Source: Multifurca ochricompacta (lineage: Eukaryota; Basidiomycota; Agaricomycetes; Russulales; Russulaceae). From it: DNA of 43,947 bases. The stretch covers positions 1-43,947 of the forward strand of contig WTXG01000282.1 in assembly GCA_022496185.1 (NCBI GenBank), given 5' to 3'. This document shows, piece by piece, positions 30,666-42,500 of the stretch (position 1 is the first letter of the stretch; each line of letters opens with the position of its first letter). Below the pieces are notes generated by a model that ran no database searches, was not told the DNA's origin, and saw nothing but the letters and a program-made list of their open reading frames with translations. The position numbers and the translations under genes are program-made.

Positions 30666-33600
30666 ACATGTAACCTCTGTGTATACTAGTCGCTTCAAAT
30701 CTTTGAAAATACCAGTACATTTCGAGACTACACAGAGGACGGCCGATCGCGACATCCTGATCGATTCAGGAGCTACCGACAACTTCATCAGCCCGAGAAT
30801 GGTGAAAACCATGGGATTAGGGATGCTGGCATTGCCCCAAGAAAAGAATATCTGGAATATTGACGGAACCGCCAATCGGGCTGGAAAAATCACACATTAC
30901 ACCGACCTCAACGTCCAAGTGGGAGAAAGGACGAAAGCCATACGCTTCCTAGTTACCAACCTCGGCGGAGAAGATTTGGTCTTGGGATATCCCTGGCTTG
31001 CCGCATTCGAACCAAAGATTAACTGGGGCGATGCGACAATGGACAAGGATTTTTACCCTGTGCTCATCACGTCACTAGGATACGATTACGTAGTCCGACA
31101 TTCCTTGGCGCACAAGGTAGAGGTGAATGAGGAGGGCCCAGGAAATTGTTTCGTCACCAAAGCGTCAGAACTCGCGCAGAAAGCAGGAGAAGGACATGCA
31201 GAGAGAACATTTGAAGAAGTGGTGCCAGCAGAATATCATCGACACTGGAAAGTATTCTCGGAGGAGGAATCGCAACGTTTTCCCCCGCACGACCATGGGA
31301 CCATGCCATTGACTTCATACCGATACCCCATCAGCAATTGATTGTAAAATCTACCCATTGTCACAGGCAGAACAGACCGCACTCACGGCATTCCTCGAGG
31401 AACATCTTGCAAAAGGATATATCCGTCCATCGAAGTCACCCTACGCGTCGCCATTCTTCTTCATTAAAAAGAAAGACGGCAAACTTCGACCTGTTCAGGA
31501 TTACCGACGGATAAATGCTTACACTGTAAAGAATGCCTACCCCTTGCCACTCATCTCCGAACTCATTGACACCATGAGGGATAAATCTCTGTTTTCCAAA
31601 ATGGACGTCCGATGGGGCTACAATAACATTCGGATCAAAGAAGGGGATCAGTGTAAAGCGGCTTTTAAAACCAATCAAGGACTCTTTGAACCGAACGTTA
31701 TGTTCTTCGGCCTTACCAACTCCCCTGCCACCTTCCAATCAATGATGAACCACATATTCCGTGATCTCATTCTTACCGGCGAAGTAGTGGTTTATATGGA
31801 TGACATACTGGTGGCTACTGGAAACGATCTTACCCATCACCGAGAACGGGTACACCAAGTACTAGATATCCTACGCGAACATGACCTATACCTTAAACCC
31901 GCCAAATGCTCGTTTGAACAGTCAAGTGTGGAATACCTGGGAGTCATATTAGAAGGAGGACAGGTCCGAATGGACCCCGTAAAGGTGCAAGGAATTCGGG
32001 AATGGCCAGTGCCTACATGTGTCAAGGACGTTCGATCTTTCATTGGGTTCTGTAATTTCTACCGACGCTTTGTTCGAGGTTTCTCAGGAATCGCTCAACC
32101 GCTAAACGGATTACTGAAAAAAGATGTCCCCTGGCATTGGGCAGAGGAACATCAAATGGCTTTTGAACAAATCCGCGACATTATTGGCTCAGAACCGGTC
32201 CTATTACAACCAGACTTACAGAAACCCTTCGAACTCGAGGTCGACGCATCTCATTTTGCAAATGGCGCCGTACTGAATCAACGGGATACGGCGGGACTCC
32301 TTCACCCCGTAGCCTTCTACTCAGAAACATTCTCGCCAGCAGAGCGAAATTATGACATTTGGGACAGGGAATTACTGGCTATCGTGAAAGCACTGCGACA
32401 TTGGCGACCATACCTAGCGGGGACTCCGCATAAAACTATTATTCACACCGATCATTCCAATCTACTGTACTGGAAAGAACCCCACAAGATCAGCAGACGA
32501 GTCGCTCGCGAAGTCTTGGAGTTGGAAGAATACAACTTCGTGCTCAAACACATTGCAGGAAGTCGCAATGCACGAGCTGACGCACTGTCGCGACGACCGG
32601 ATTTGAACGATGACGGGGAGGATAACACTAATGTCACAGTGCTCCCCGAAGAGGTCTTTGCAAAGACGGCGGTTGTCAGTCTTCATGATATGGATCTATG
32701 GGCCCAAGTATCCCAAAACATGAATCAGCAGTTATGCGAGGCATGGGCCGATGCACACAGCCTGAAAAGGATTGACGGCCTGTGGTGGAAGGACGGGGAC
32801 CGACTCGTTGTCACCGGTGGCGACAACATTAAGAGGGGGGTGATCCATTTTCACCACGACCTCCCCTCTGCAGGACACCCTGGCATTGCTAACACTTACG
32901 CTCTTGCCAAACGCGACTACTGGTGGCCAAACATGAAAAGGGATGTGGAGGAATATGTGAAGGGATGCGCAGACTGTCAGGCCAACAAAGTAAACACGCA
33001 CCCGCAACCACCGGCACCATCCCCAATTACGCCGACAGCCTCACAACCATTCCAGACTATTGCCATGGATTTCATTGTCAAGCTTCCCACCTCCAGAGGT
33101 TTCGACACAATCCTGACCATCACCGATCATGACTGTTCAAAGGCAGCGCTGTTCATACCCTGCAATGAGTCCATCACAGCAGAAGGAGTAGCCAAACTTT
33201 ACCTAGATCACGTCTACAGACACTATGGCCTCCCTGAAAAGATCATCTCAGATCGCGACCCACGCTTTACGTCCGCGTTCGCCAGAGCGCTCTGTAAGAC
33301 GTTGAATATCGCCCAGAACATCTCCACAGCGTATCACCCACAGACAGACGGACAGTCGGAAAGGACGAACCAATGGCTCGAACAATATCTTCGGTTCTGG
33401 TGCAATGGACGGCAGGACGATTGGGCGGACTGGCTAGCAACAGCGGAGTTTGCCCACAACTCTTGGCCCAATGGAACCACGAAACACTCCCCGTTCTCAC
33501 TCATCATGGGGTGGACGCCCCGAGCCACATGGACGGGAAAACCAACAAATGTCCCTTCAGTCACAAGGCATATCGACCAATGGGAGGAGGTTAGGAAATT

Positions 33601-34108
33601 GGCCAACGAGAACCTGTTGAAGGCGCAAAGGACCCTGGCAGAGAAGCCTACACGGTTTACGCCTTATCAGACCAATGACATGGTATGGTTGGAAGGGAAG
33701 AATATTCACACGTCACACCCAACCGCCAAACTAGCGCCCCGACGTCACGGACCCTTCAAGATAACAAGGAAGCTATCAGATGTGTCATATGAACTCGAAC
33801 TTCCCCCCACATGGCGCATCCACCCGGTCTTCCATGCCAGACTGCTTACGCCCTACAAGGAGACATCTCTGCATGGAGAAAACTTCTCGAGACCCCCACC
33901 TGACCTTATCGATGGAGAAGAAGAGTGGGAAATAGAACGTATTCTAGATTCCAAGCGGCAGGGCCGAGGGCGCAAATTATATTACCTGATTAAGTGGAAG
34001 GGATTCCCAGCCTCTGACAATTCGTGGGAACCAGCCGGAGATATCTTTGCGCCGGTCCTTATCTCGGAGTTCCATGACCGACATCCAGAAGCGCCCAGAA
34101 ACAGTTAA
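30628..34108 (+). pseudogene. pol: Element E pol (two one-base losses)
   Basis: Protease (DILIDSGATDNF, ~30755), RT ([11 protein letters not shown], ~31787), RNase H (DASHFANGAVLNQ, TDHSNLLYWK), integrase (HFHHDLPSAGH...CADC, MDFIVKLP, ISDRDPRF, SERTNQWLEQ) and chromodomain (LYYLIKWKGFPASDNSWEP, ~33975). The frame is lost near 31284 (a C5 run one base short of RFPPARPWD) and again near 31322 (CCGATACC lacking one G), between protease and RT. From 31358 to 34108 there are 916 open codons with all catalytic residues. Confidence 0.93.
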
Positions 34109-34145
34109 AAGGGAGAGCCCCAGACCCTCTTGATTTCCCCAGTAT

Positions 34146-35331
34146 ATGCCACTCCAGCAATTTACTACCACCGAACAATCGATCATGTCTTTCATCGCCG
34201 CCTCTGCTGCCGTTGACGCGTTTACCTCCCCCATGAATGTCGTCGAGAACTTCCCGTCTGCCCATCCGTCCACCCGTCCCTCTTCCCCCATTGATTATGA
34301 AGCTGCGGAAGCCCGTGTCAAGAACCAATCCCCCAACCCGAACGACGACTTTACCCACCGTGAGGAACCCCACCCCAACGACCTACTCAATGGAGAAATA
34401 GATGATGAGGCCCCGGAGTTTCCTTTCATCCCCAACAATCCCAACTCGTCCATGTACTTCCCTCTGGAGATCACGATGGCTGACGGTTCCACGGCCATTG
34501 CCAAGTATATTTACTACACCAATGGAGGAATGGACGTGGCGGGATGCATGAAGAAGGATGGGCCAGTTTACGGGGCCCCGGTTTACTTGGAGGAAAGGTA
34601 CACGGGACGACTTCATCATACACTAACCGATGAACAGTTGGGCCATCTGGCCGCGGAGGACTGTCGGGCCTTCGCAATCGACGAGGTGATGAACGACATG
34701 AGGTTGCCACGTCTCAAGGCGGAAGTCATGAGGTTGCGGAAGAGTATCACTTTGAGGAGGACGCTGAATCAGCAGTACAAGGAGCACGCGAAGATGATGG
34801 CAAGGCTGACGAATGGGATGTTCCAGTTGGAGTCGGAGATTGTGGATATCAGGAAGAGACACTTACGCACGACCCCTCCCTCCTCGTACACTGGGGGCCG
34901 CCCCGCAATTGCTGCCGAGCCGACTCGAGATGCCACGGTTGCATGAGAACCCACGCGGGGAAACCTGCTGGCGATGTGACAGCAAATACCACATCAGCTG
35001 GAATTGCCCTCTCAACCGCAAGTGGTGTCGACATTGCCGAAGCAATCTTCATTGGAGTCGGCACTGCATCTTTCGACGCGTAGGAGTGGCTCCAACAATC
35101 AATAATCCGTCAGGCTGGTGCGGCAAGTGCCTCCGTCACAACGCCGGGCATAAAGAAATCGACTGCCCCATCTACGATCTGTGCCGCACCTGTGGTCAGC
35201 GCGGCCCGTATGGATTCCTCCGAACTCACGCCTGTCCGCAGGAGTTAGAGTCGTACAGCACGGATGACCGTAATGTAGCTGACGACTACCTGGAGCTGAT
35301 TCAGGATGATGACGGTACGAGTCGTTTCTAG
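34146..35331 (+). pseudogene. Element E ORF3 (internal deletion and shift)
   Basis: Matches D ORF3 from MSFIAASAAVDAF through GPVYGAPVYLEERYTG and the coiled coil to IRKR (~34858). About 44 nt coding LEKGDAYQTIAERYA are then missing, which shifts the frame. The second half is intact in the other frame: CWRCDSKYHISWNC, CRHCRSNLHWSRHC, CGKCLRHNAGHKEIDC, CRTCGQRG, tail DDDGTSRF, TAG at 35329-35331. The purine tract precedes the LTR at 35363. Confidence 0.9.
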
Positions 35332-35362
35332 CCGGGACTGCTAGAACCAGAAGAGGGGGTGA

Positions 35363-35937
35363 TGTTACGAACCCCGTCCTCTCCTGTATTCTTTTTCTTG
35401 CCCAACGATGACCCCTCCCTACCGCCTACGCTTCATTACCAGATCACGTCTCCATCGTGGGACCCGTCACATGCCCTTCGTCCATCCCCGTGACTCACTT
35501 GATTGTTCTTGTTTACCCGTCTCTTTCTTCCCTTATCACTTATCTTCTTATCGTACGACCGGACATTTACTTAATTCCCTATCAGTAGAAGCCAGGCTTT
35601 ACGCCCTCCGCTTTCAGATATTCGGGCCCACTTGACTCCGTACTCTTATCTCGTAGACGCCCACCGCTTTACGTATATAAGTTCGCCCTAGCTACCCAGT
35701 AGACCTTAGACTCGACTTATTGAATACATCGGTGCTTGTCTTCTGGACACCCCTTGAACGCTTGACTCGATCGTCTCAGCACTTCTGGTGCTCTCCGCTT
35801 AACATTGTCTTCAAGTGCAGCCTTGTTGACTTTGACTCTTTTCACCCGAACTCCAAGGGATCTTATTGGTCCCTTATCTGACTACGAACGAACGCTGTCA
35901 CACAAGTCGTGTGGAACGTCCCGCACCGGACGTAACA
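35363..35937 (+). repeat. 3' LTR of element E
   Basis: 575 bp, three differences from 28537-29111; preceded by the purine tract GAAGAGGGGGTGA. Confidence 0.94.
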
Positions 35938-36151
35938 ATACATCAGACAAGATCTTGTATTTTTGTGGCTGCAGATGTGTTTTATCTTGGAAATTCTACT
36001 GATCTTGTCAATGGATAATCGGTGCCTATACCTGCCAAACCCACTGTGCGGGTATGGGTTTCCATGGGTTGGGAGCCATATACCTGTACCCATACCCAGC
36101 AAAACCTGTGGCACTTACCTGCATGGGCATGAAAACCCTTGACAATCACTA
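35938..36151 (+). mobile_element. hAT end fragment (copy F2)
   Basis: Homologous to the right end of 36291-37747: TACTGATCTTGTCAATG, CTATACCTGCCAAACCC, ending ATGAAAACCCTTG...CACTA. Partly CpG-depleted. Its other end is replaced by the LTR of E. The likely 8-bp target on the right is TGATCAAC (36152-36159), with no partner in the window. Confidence 0.7.
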
Positions 36152-36290
36152 TGATCAACAGCCATACCTAACTAAGTGCTGCATGCTTTGGGATGCTTAA
36201 CACAAATTTGTGCCCACTCCTCTCCAGAAGGCTATCATCCAGAGCTAACACTGACCTGCCAATCCTTCCATTCATTCAAAGTTCCAACAG
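36152..36290 (+). other. Unassigned 139-bp segment, perhaps Copia RT remnant
   Basis: Lies between two hAT sequences. A plus-strand frame reads ALGCLTQICAHSSPEGY, loosely like the end of a Copia reverse transcriptase (AVG-LAQ pattern). The match is weak. Confidence 0.25.
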
Positions 36291-37747
36291 TAGTGAATGC
36301 AGGGGTAACCCCCGGGTTCTTCATTGGTACCCGTACCCGTACCCGTACCGTCGCTACAGGTACGGGTAACCGCGGGTTACCGCGGGTCACCTGCGGGTTG
36401 TGTGTGTTAAACGCGTGCAGTTTTTTACTTGCATCGCGCATTTCGGATATCCGGCCCGGCCATCCCGGACAAGGAGATACACAACGCGTTCATTTATGGC
36501 TGCTTAAGATCCTCAATGACTCTTGTTTTTGCTCAGAGATTAGATAATTCTTATTCCATTTTATTTTATTATTCTGGTCTCAATTTTATACAAGCACAAC
36601 TAAATCCACCCCAATATACAGAGATGATTAGATAGGATGTATAGAACATTGATGAAAAACCTGTCAGATAACCACACAGAATGCAAATAAATTGATGGGT
36701 GCATAGTTAATGATAGGGGGAACCCCTCTATATTTGTTTTGATACCCAGGTTACCCATAAAATGAAACGCGTGCAAGTTCTTTGGTTGCATCGTGCATTT
36801 CGGACAATCGGCCCGGACCATCCCGGTCTGGGAGATACGCACTTGGATACAACGCGTTCATTTGTGGCTACTCAGGATCCCTCAATAATTGCTGATTTAT
36901 GTTCAGAAGATTAATTTGATTCTTTATTTACATTCTTATTTTATTTTATTTTGTGGAACAGGCATGGCGCAGGCTTGTACTTTAGATACTACTTTACTAC
37001 TATCTTATCTCACCTTGTTCTATGTACTATATCAGCTACTAGATTAAACGAACGCGTTATCTCGTTATCTCGTTTAATGATGTGATTTGATCATATGTCA
37101 GATCTTAGATGTATATTCTATGTATCTAATTAATTTGTGAACGCGTTTCTGTTGTGTTATCTATGCGTGATCACAATCATGTCAGACCAATGGAAATCGC
37201 AGCCGCGATTGTTAAGTCAACCTTCCTTAATAGGAAGGAGATCAGACCAATATGCTGGTCCAATGTAGTCGCTGCCCTAAGCAGCCTGTAGATACACGCG
37301 GGCCTTGTTTCAGTAAACTAATTTGATAATTAGATTATAGAATAGTCTAAAGTAGTCTAGAGTGTATTTTAGATAGTGCCAGACCGGCAGAATTGATCGC
37401 GCGTTAATAAAACAGTTGCATCAGGATTTCAAGAGAGTGGATCACTGATAACACTTTTATTTTACATCGCACCGTTGATCTGCTTTGATATTTCATAGGA
37501 TAACACTAGAACATATTTACTAAAACCCTGTAGCATACATCAATAAAATATAGTCATTTGTTTGCTACAAATGTATTTTATCATTAAATTTCTGCTGATC
37601 TTGTCAATGACTGATGGCCACTTATACCCGCCAAACCCGCTGCGCGGGTACGGGTTTCTGGCGGGTTGGGAGTTGTATACCCGTACCCGTACCCGTCAAA
37701 CCCGCGGCACTTACCCGCGCGGGTATGAAAACCCTTGCTGATCTCTA
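36291..37747 (+). mobile_element. Non-autonomous hAT element (copy F3), CpG-rich
   Basis: 1,457 bp, TAGTGAATGCAGGGG ... GCTGATCTCTA. Inverted homologue of 2135-3583 over its full length, with two versions of the internal ~190-bp module. Both ends carry arrays of ACCCG/CGGGT motifs next to the termini, as expected for binding sites of a hAT transposase. CpG is well preserved, so this copy is younger or less affected than F1. The right flank GGCCTAAG (37748-37755) has no partner on the left (TCCAACAG), so the left side was rearranged after insertion. No transposase. Confidence 0.85.
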
Positions 37748-37790
37748 GGCCTAAGCCGTGGCTTCAGGCCGAGCCAGGGCCATCACAACA
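37748..37790 (+). repeat. Copia LTR end fragment
   Basis: 43 bp (GGCCTAAGCCGTGG ... GGGCCATCACAACA) matching the last bases of the LTR at 38681-39083 (AGCCTAAGCTGCAG ... GGGCCATCACATCA). It is joined directly to RNase H sequence, so most of an element between LTR and RNase H is missing. Confidence 0.55.
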
Positions 37791-38094
37791 CTAGCAGAAT
37801 ACATGTCACTTTCTGACACAACATGACAGATTGTATGGATCAAATTGCTTCTAAGCAAATTGGCATTGATCTAGGACCCATTCCCCTCTGTGGTGATAAC
37901 CAAGGCTCCATCTTTATGGCCTCTAATCCTGTACAGAGCAATGGATAAAACATATTGATATCTGCTTCCACTACATTAGACAAATTGTACAGGAGAAGAA
38001 ATCGAGCTATTCTTTATTGAAGGCTCTGAGAATCTGCAGACATGTTCACCAAGAATTTGGGACATGTCAAGTTCCTGAAATTCAGGAGTCAACT
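37791..38094 (+). pseudogene. Copia RNase H C-terminus
   Basis: Translation with stops and shifts reads AEYMSLSDTT, CGDNQGSIFMASNPVQ, KHIDI..HYIR, DMFTKNLGHVKFLKFRSQL: the conserved end of Ty1/Copia pol. The frame continues after the inserted LTR with LGLEINSPK and a stop (38601-38631). Confidence 0.8.
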
Positions 38095-38600
38095 TGTTGA
38101 CATGGGATGTGTCTGGAGATGCTTCAGGCATCTAAGGATTGCTTTAGCTGTAGATAAGATTAGTTTAGTTTCCGGAGTTTCGGACTTTTTACGATATCTT
38201 TATTACATTTCTTTCTCACCTTACTCAGCTGATTAGTGATGTCCTTAGTAATGTGCAGTAAGCATGTGATATCTCACTGGCCAATGGCCTTTATCCTCTT
38301 TGTTTATTGTCCAGCACTTGTGGACTTATTCCCAGTGTGCACAGACCATTTCCCCTGGCCCCCATGGGTATATAAGGGTGTCTGTTTTGTCTCTTTCACT
38401 TCAGAGTTTCTTCAACCTCTGAAGTGTAAGTCTTACTATACTCTCTACTTTCCTCTGACTAATGTCTCTGGTAGATACTTGTCTTTCTAGGTCAGTAGCA
38501 TAGTTAATAGAGTTTCTTCAACCTCTGAAGTATACTTGTCTTTCTAGCCTAACATGCTACTAACCACAGTCAGTATAACCAGCAGCATGATTGTTTGACA
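38095..38600 (+). repeat. Solo Copia-type LTR inside Copia RNase H
   Basis: 506 bp, TGTTGACATGGG ... GTTTGACA, TSD CAACT (38090-38094 and 38601-38605). Same family as 3806-4301, in opposite orientation. Contains TATATAAGGG near 38369 and the repeated CTTCAACCTCTGAAGT motif. Confidence 0.85.
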
Positions 38601-38680
38601 CAACTTGGGCTAGAGATTAACTCACCTAAGTAGGGATAATTGCTTAGCATGCTTAGCAGCAGCACTTAGCAAGGGGGAGT

Positions 38681-39083
38681 GTTGAACCAAGATACTGGTA
38701 CAGAGGCTCCGGGATAGCAGTACAACATGATTGTGATCATGCATAGATAACACAAGTAAAATGTGCTCATAATTAGTTAGATTACTTAGAACATACATCT
38801 AAGATCAGGCATGTGATCAAATCACATCAATAATGAGATAACACACTCATATAATTAAGTAGCTGATATAGTACATTAATTGTATATAAACTACTGTATA
38901 ACTGCTATAGATTAAGCAGTTGCTATTGCATTAACACTGCATCTAAGTCTCTAAGTAAACAAAGGTGAGATAGCTAGCAGTAATGTAGAATCTAGTGTAG
39001 GCTGTGCCATACCTGTTCTATACCTGAGCCACCCAAAGCCAAGCCTAAGCTGCAGCTTTCAGGCCAGCTGGGCCATCACATCA
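38681..39083 (+). repeat. 3' LTR of the Copia element
   Basis: About 403 bp, TGTTGAACCAAG ... CATCACATCA, immediately preceded by the purine tract AAGGGGGAG (38672-38680) after the pol stop. It contains TATATAAAC near 38882. The element's 5' part is not in the window, apart from the possible LTR scrap at 37748-37790. Confidence 0.75.
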
Positions 39084-39145
39084 CTACTTCCAGTATAGCA
39101 GGTTAGAGTGGTCTGTGTGGATAATGATTACAGTGGGGTGGAGGA
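39084..39145 (-). pseudogene. Gypsy RNase H scrap
   Basis: Minus strand reads HPTVIIIHTDHSNLLYWK, the RNase H motif also seen in copies B-E. It is probably the target into which the Copia element had inserted. The similarity fades by about 39150. Confidence 0.65.
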
Positions 39146-39594
39146 CTGATCTATATGCATTTAGGAGAATCAGGGTCAGACCTTTGATTTCTGGTGTATT
39201 TTATTCTCTTCGAACGTGAGCAACAATGAATGCGAGTTTTGGTCTCGCTTTTTGAGTGGGATCAAGACGACACGTGATGAGGGGTTTTTGGCAACTTGGA
39301 GCAGGTTTTCATTTATTGCGGTGCAAGCAAGTCCTTTTTATACATGGTTTTCTATCCTCAAATGAAAGGGAATCCTTAAAGAGGAAATAAAGAGGAGTAA
39401 CGAAGATTGGCTAAAGAGTGGATACAACCCTAATGAGATACTCCAGTACACGAAAGGTGTCAAAGCAATGTGTGATAAAATCACAGTCTCGTTGTGATCT
39501 TTGTCGTGCTTGATTGAAACTAAGGAGAAGATGGATCACAAATAATGCACAAATCATGTGCCTTATCTCATCCATATCTTGAATCAACAGCATC
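39146..39594. other. Non-coding stretch downstream of the NLR gene
   Basis: No gene, RNA or repeat recognised. It should hold the 3' UTR and terminator of the minus-strand gene that ends at 39595. Base composition is more like host sequence than the CpG-poor repeats to the left. Confidence 0.5.
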
Positions 39595-42500
39595 TTATCT
39601 TGAGCTACGTTGGATCGTGTCATACTCGGATAGTAATCCCACGATCTCCAGCTGGGACTCGTCTTGCGCCACTTGAGATGGACTCCTCCCCTCGCTGTCT
39701 CGTACATGCGCGTCGGCACCATGCTCCAGCAATAACCGAACGACTTGGAGATGTCCATTTTTGATGCTTGATACAGTGGTGTCTGGCCTTCGCAGTTTGG
39801 GGATTCACATCTGCTTTGTGATCAAGAAGCGCTCGAATGACGTCCACATGTCCATTGTATGCTGCCCGGTGCAGGGAAGTCGCCTGTTTATCATCTTTGG
39901 CATCCGCATCCGCACCAAGGTCCAGTAAACGCTGCACAACGCCCAGTCTGCCGAGTACTGAAGCTCGAATCAGCGATGTTTGCCCCCATCTGCCTGGGAT
40001 ATCCACATCTGCCCCATGCTCAACAAGACACCACACAATTTCGGTCTTATCCCTAAAAACTGCCATAGGTAACAAAGCCCCATATTCTCCTCCTTTGGCA
40101 TTTATATGCTGTGGATCCCTTTTGACCAGGTATTCAATCAAGCCATGAAATCCGGTTTGCACAGCATAAAATAACGGGACTGCTCCAGGCTCCAGCGGGG
40201 TCGTTTCGTAAGAAGGACTCCCCCAACTCGCTTTTGATGTTATGCGGAGGCATGCCAGAAGATGTGGTTTGTCTCCGTCGAAGAAGAAATCAACCTCATC
40301 CTTTATCTGTGAAAGAACAGTCTTGAACCCCGCATGCTCGACCCAGTGTCTAATAGCATAATCAGCCAAAGGAATCCCCTCCATGCTCTCTTCATCGACC
40401 TGGTCATCTAGCCGAAGTAGGACACCAAGACAGGCTTGAACTAGAATCACATGTGCAGGCTCCAGGGGAATATAATAACGTCCCACATCTCCCTTTGACG
40501 CCGCCAGCCGATCCGACGTTAGGAACTCCTTCACAGAGAAGTGTGAGAACTGAATAACTCGAGAACCATTGTCGTCGTCAATAACGGCGATCAAACTAGA
40601 GCATGCAGAGAGTACTGCCTCTTCTTGATCTTCCCAACGCCATTCCGCGTTGACCTTCGCGATACCTCCTGCGGTGAAGTCAATCGCAAGCACTTCTGCA
40701 AGTTCCTCGACACGAAGCGGCCGAAATGCGACAGTGAGGCATTGCAAAAGACGATGTGCGTGATCCCGATTCGCCTTGTTGATTTCTCGAAGCACCCGCT
40801 CATATGTCTCGTCCAGACTTTCCGGCAATTCCTCCAGAATACGCCGGACACTCGGTGGGAGACTATGACGTAGTGTTTCGAGTTGGCAGAAAACCCATCG
40901 AAACCTGTGTGAATCGATGAGAGCTTGCATTGAGTTATGAACACACCCTTCTTACATTCCATCGGCTTTTTCTGAGAGCGCCTCGATGACCACCTTCTTA
41001 TCTTCATCCCGCCATCTCCGCATCTTCTTGTCCGAATAAACAACAGACCTCACATAGTCGATAATGTCCTTCGTTTGTCCACTTTCGTCGTGGAGCGACA
41101 TGCGGTGAGATGCGAGAGGTTCAAGAGAATTTCGGATATCGATTTCTGGACGACTTGTTATGCACAGACGTAAATTTGGAAGGTTCAATTGGACCAATTC
41201 CTCGAATATTTCTATAGCCTTTTCGCGCGGTGATGGCATTCCAGATGTGTTAGGACATTCGTCAAGCGCATCCACAATAAGATAGATTGGAGCTTTCCCT
41301 AGAATCATGAGCATATCTTTGAGACATTCAGCAAGCGCATCGTCGGGTGGCTGATTTGACCCTTGATGATGTATCGAGTACAATGCAGCGAGGGCGTCAC
41401 AGCAATTGTCCGATTGGTTGCAAAGCTGAATGAGAAGGGAACATAACAAAGCACGAGAATCCTGCTTGCTGGTGTCCTTGAAATCAAAATAAAAGTAGGC
41501 CATAAGGGCAGACCCAGCGTTTGAAATCCCCTTGATATTCTGGATGATTGCAGAACTGATGGTAGTCAATATACTCTTGATAGGCAGAACTGCTTTAGTG
41601 CGACTTGCCTGAGGATACTCTTTCCCGATCCCGCTGCGAACGGGATGACCATTAGTATTAATTGATTCGTTGTGTGTGAAGAAATGTACGTTTTCCATGA
41701 ACCCACAGGAGTGAGCCTGACGCTTTCCAATCCATAAACGTCTCGCCTTGGGTAAACCACTGGGCGGTCCCCTTATGATGAGCGCTGGATGCGGTATTGT
41801 AATTGATGGACGGATCTGGTGGGTTGAGCCAGTTACGAAGCCTCTCTCGAAGTTGACGTCCTACGAAAGTGTGAATAATCAGTTGAATCGATGTGTCTGC
41901 ATTATGAAATCACGAACGGTTGAGATCACCCATGTCATTAGCGATTTGCTGAACTGCTAGTATTGTTTCCTTTCCATCTGGACACATTAAGTGCTTCAGG
42001 CAAGCGGCCGTGACCTGCTAGACAGGGCCTGCTCACCATCGATGACTTGTTTAACTTTGTTATTAATGCTCTTCGCGTATCGTCAACGCTCCTTATCTTG
42101 TCGTCAACACTTTGCACCTTGTCGTCGACATCTTGCACCCTGTCATTAACGCCTTGCACCTTGTCATCGACATCTTGCACCCTGTCATTAATGCCTTGCA
42201 CCTTGTCATCGACATCTCGCACCCTGTCATTAACGCCTTGTACCCTCCAGTCTATAACCTCCGCCCTCTCGTCGACAACCTGCACCTTGTCATCAATTCC
42301 TTGCACTCTGTTGTCGACGACCTCCACTCGATCATCGACGTCGTGCACCGTGTTCTCGACCCGCCTCACTCTGTCCTCGACGTCATCCACTTTTCCGTCA
42401 ACACTCTGAGTAACTTTCAAAACCTGGACAGTTGCCATCCGAGCTTCCTCTTGTGTCAACTTGTCTAGTCTATGTAGCGCATCTTCAAGATCCGTCCTTC

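Larger units (their letters stand above)
28537..35937 (+). mobile_element. Ty3/gypsy chromovirus copy E
   Basis: 7,401 bp with 575-bp LTRs that differ at only three sites (~99.5% identical), so recently inserted or recently exchanged. Full order LTR - PBS - gag - pol - ORF3 - purine tract - LTR. The sequence is distinct from B-D but of the same family. Flanking 5-mers do not match (CGCAT at 28532-28536, ATACA at 35938-35942), so the original target duplication is absent. Reading frames are interrupted by single-base losses and one ~44-nt loss, not by TGA decay. Confidence 0.93.

Noticed and set aside
2135..37747. A giant palindrome, since hAT and Copia LTR copies occur inverted on both sides of the nest
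   Set aside because: The order is not mirrored (left: hAT then Copia LTR; right: hAT, hAT, then Copia), and the left hAT and LTR have their own target duplications, so they are independent insertions.
42100..42410. CRISPR-like array (regular repeat with spacing)
   Set aside because: Units are contiguous, coding and without unique spacers; it is a heptad-encoding minisatellite in a eukaryotic gene.
42047..42468. Plus-strand ORFs of about 120 codons opposite the NLR coiled coil
   Set aside because: The 21/42-bp repeat leaves several frames open; the minus frame fits the exon model and the heptad pattern.
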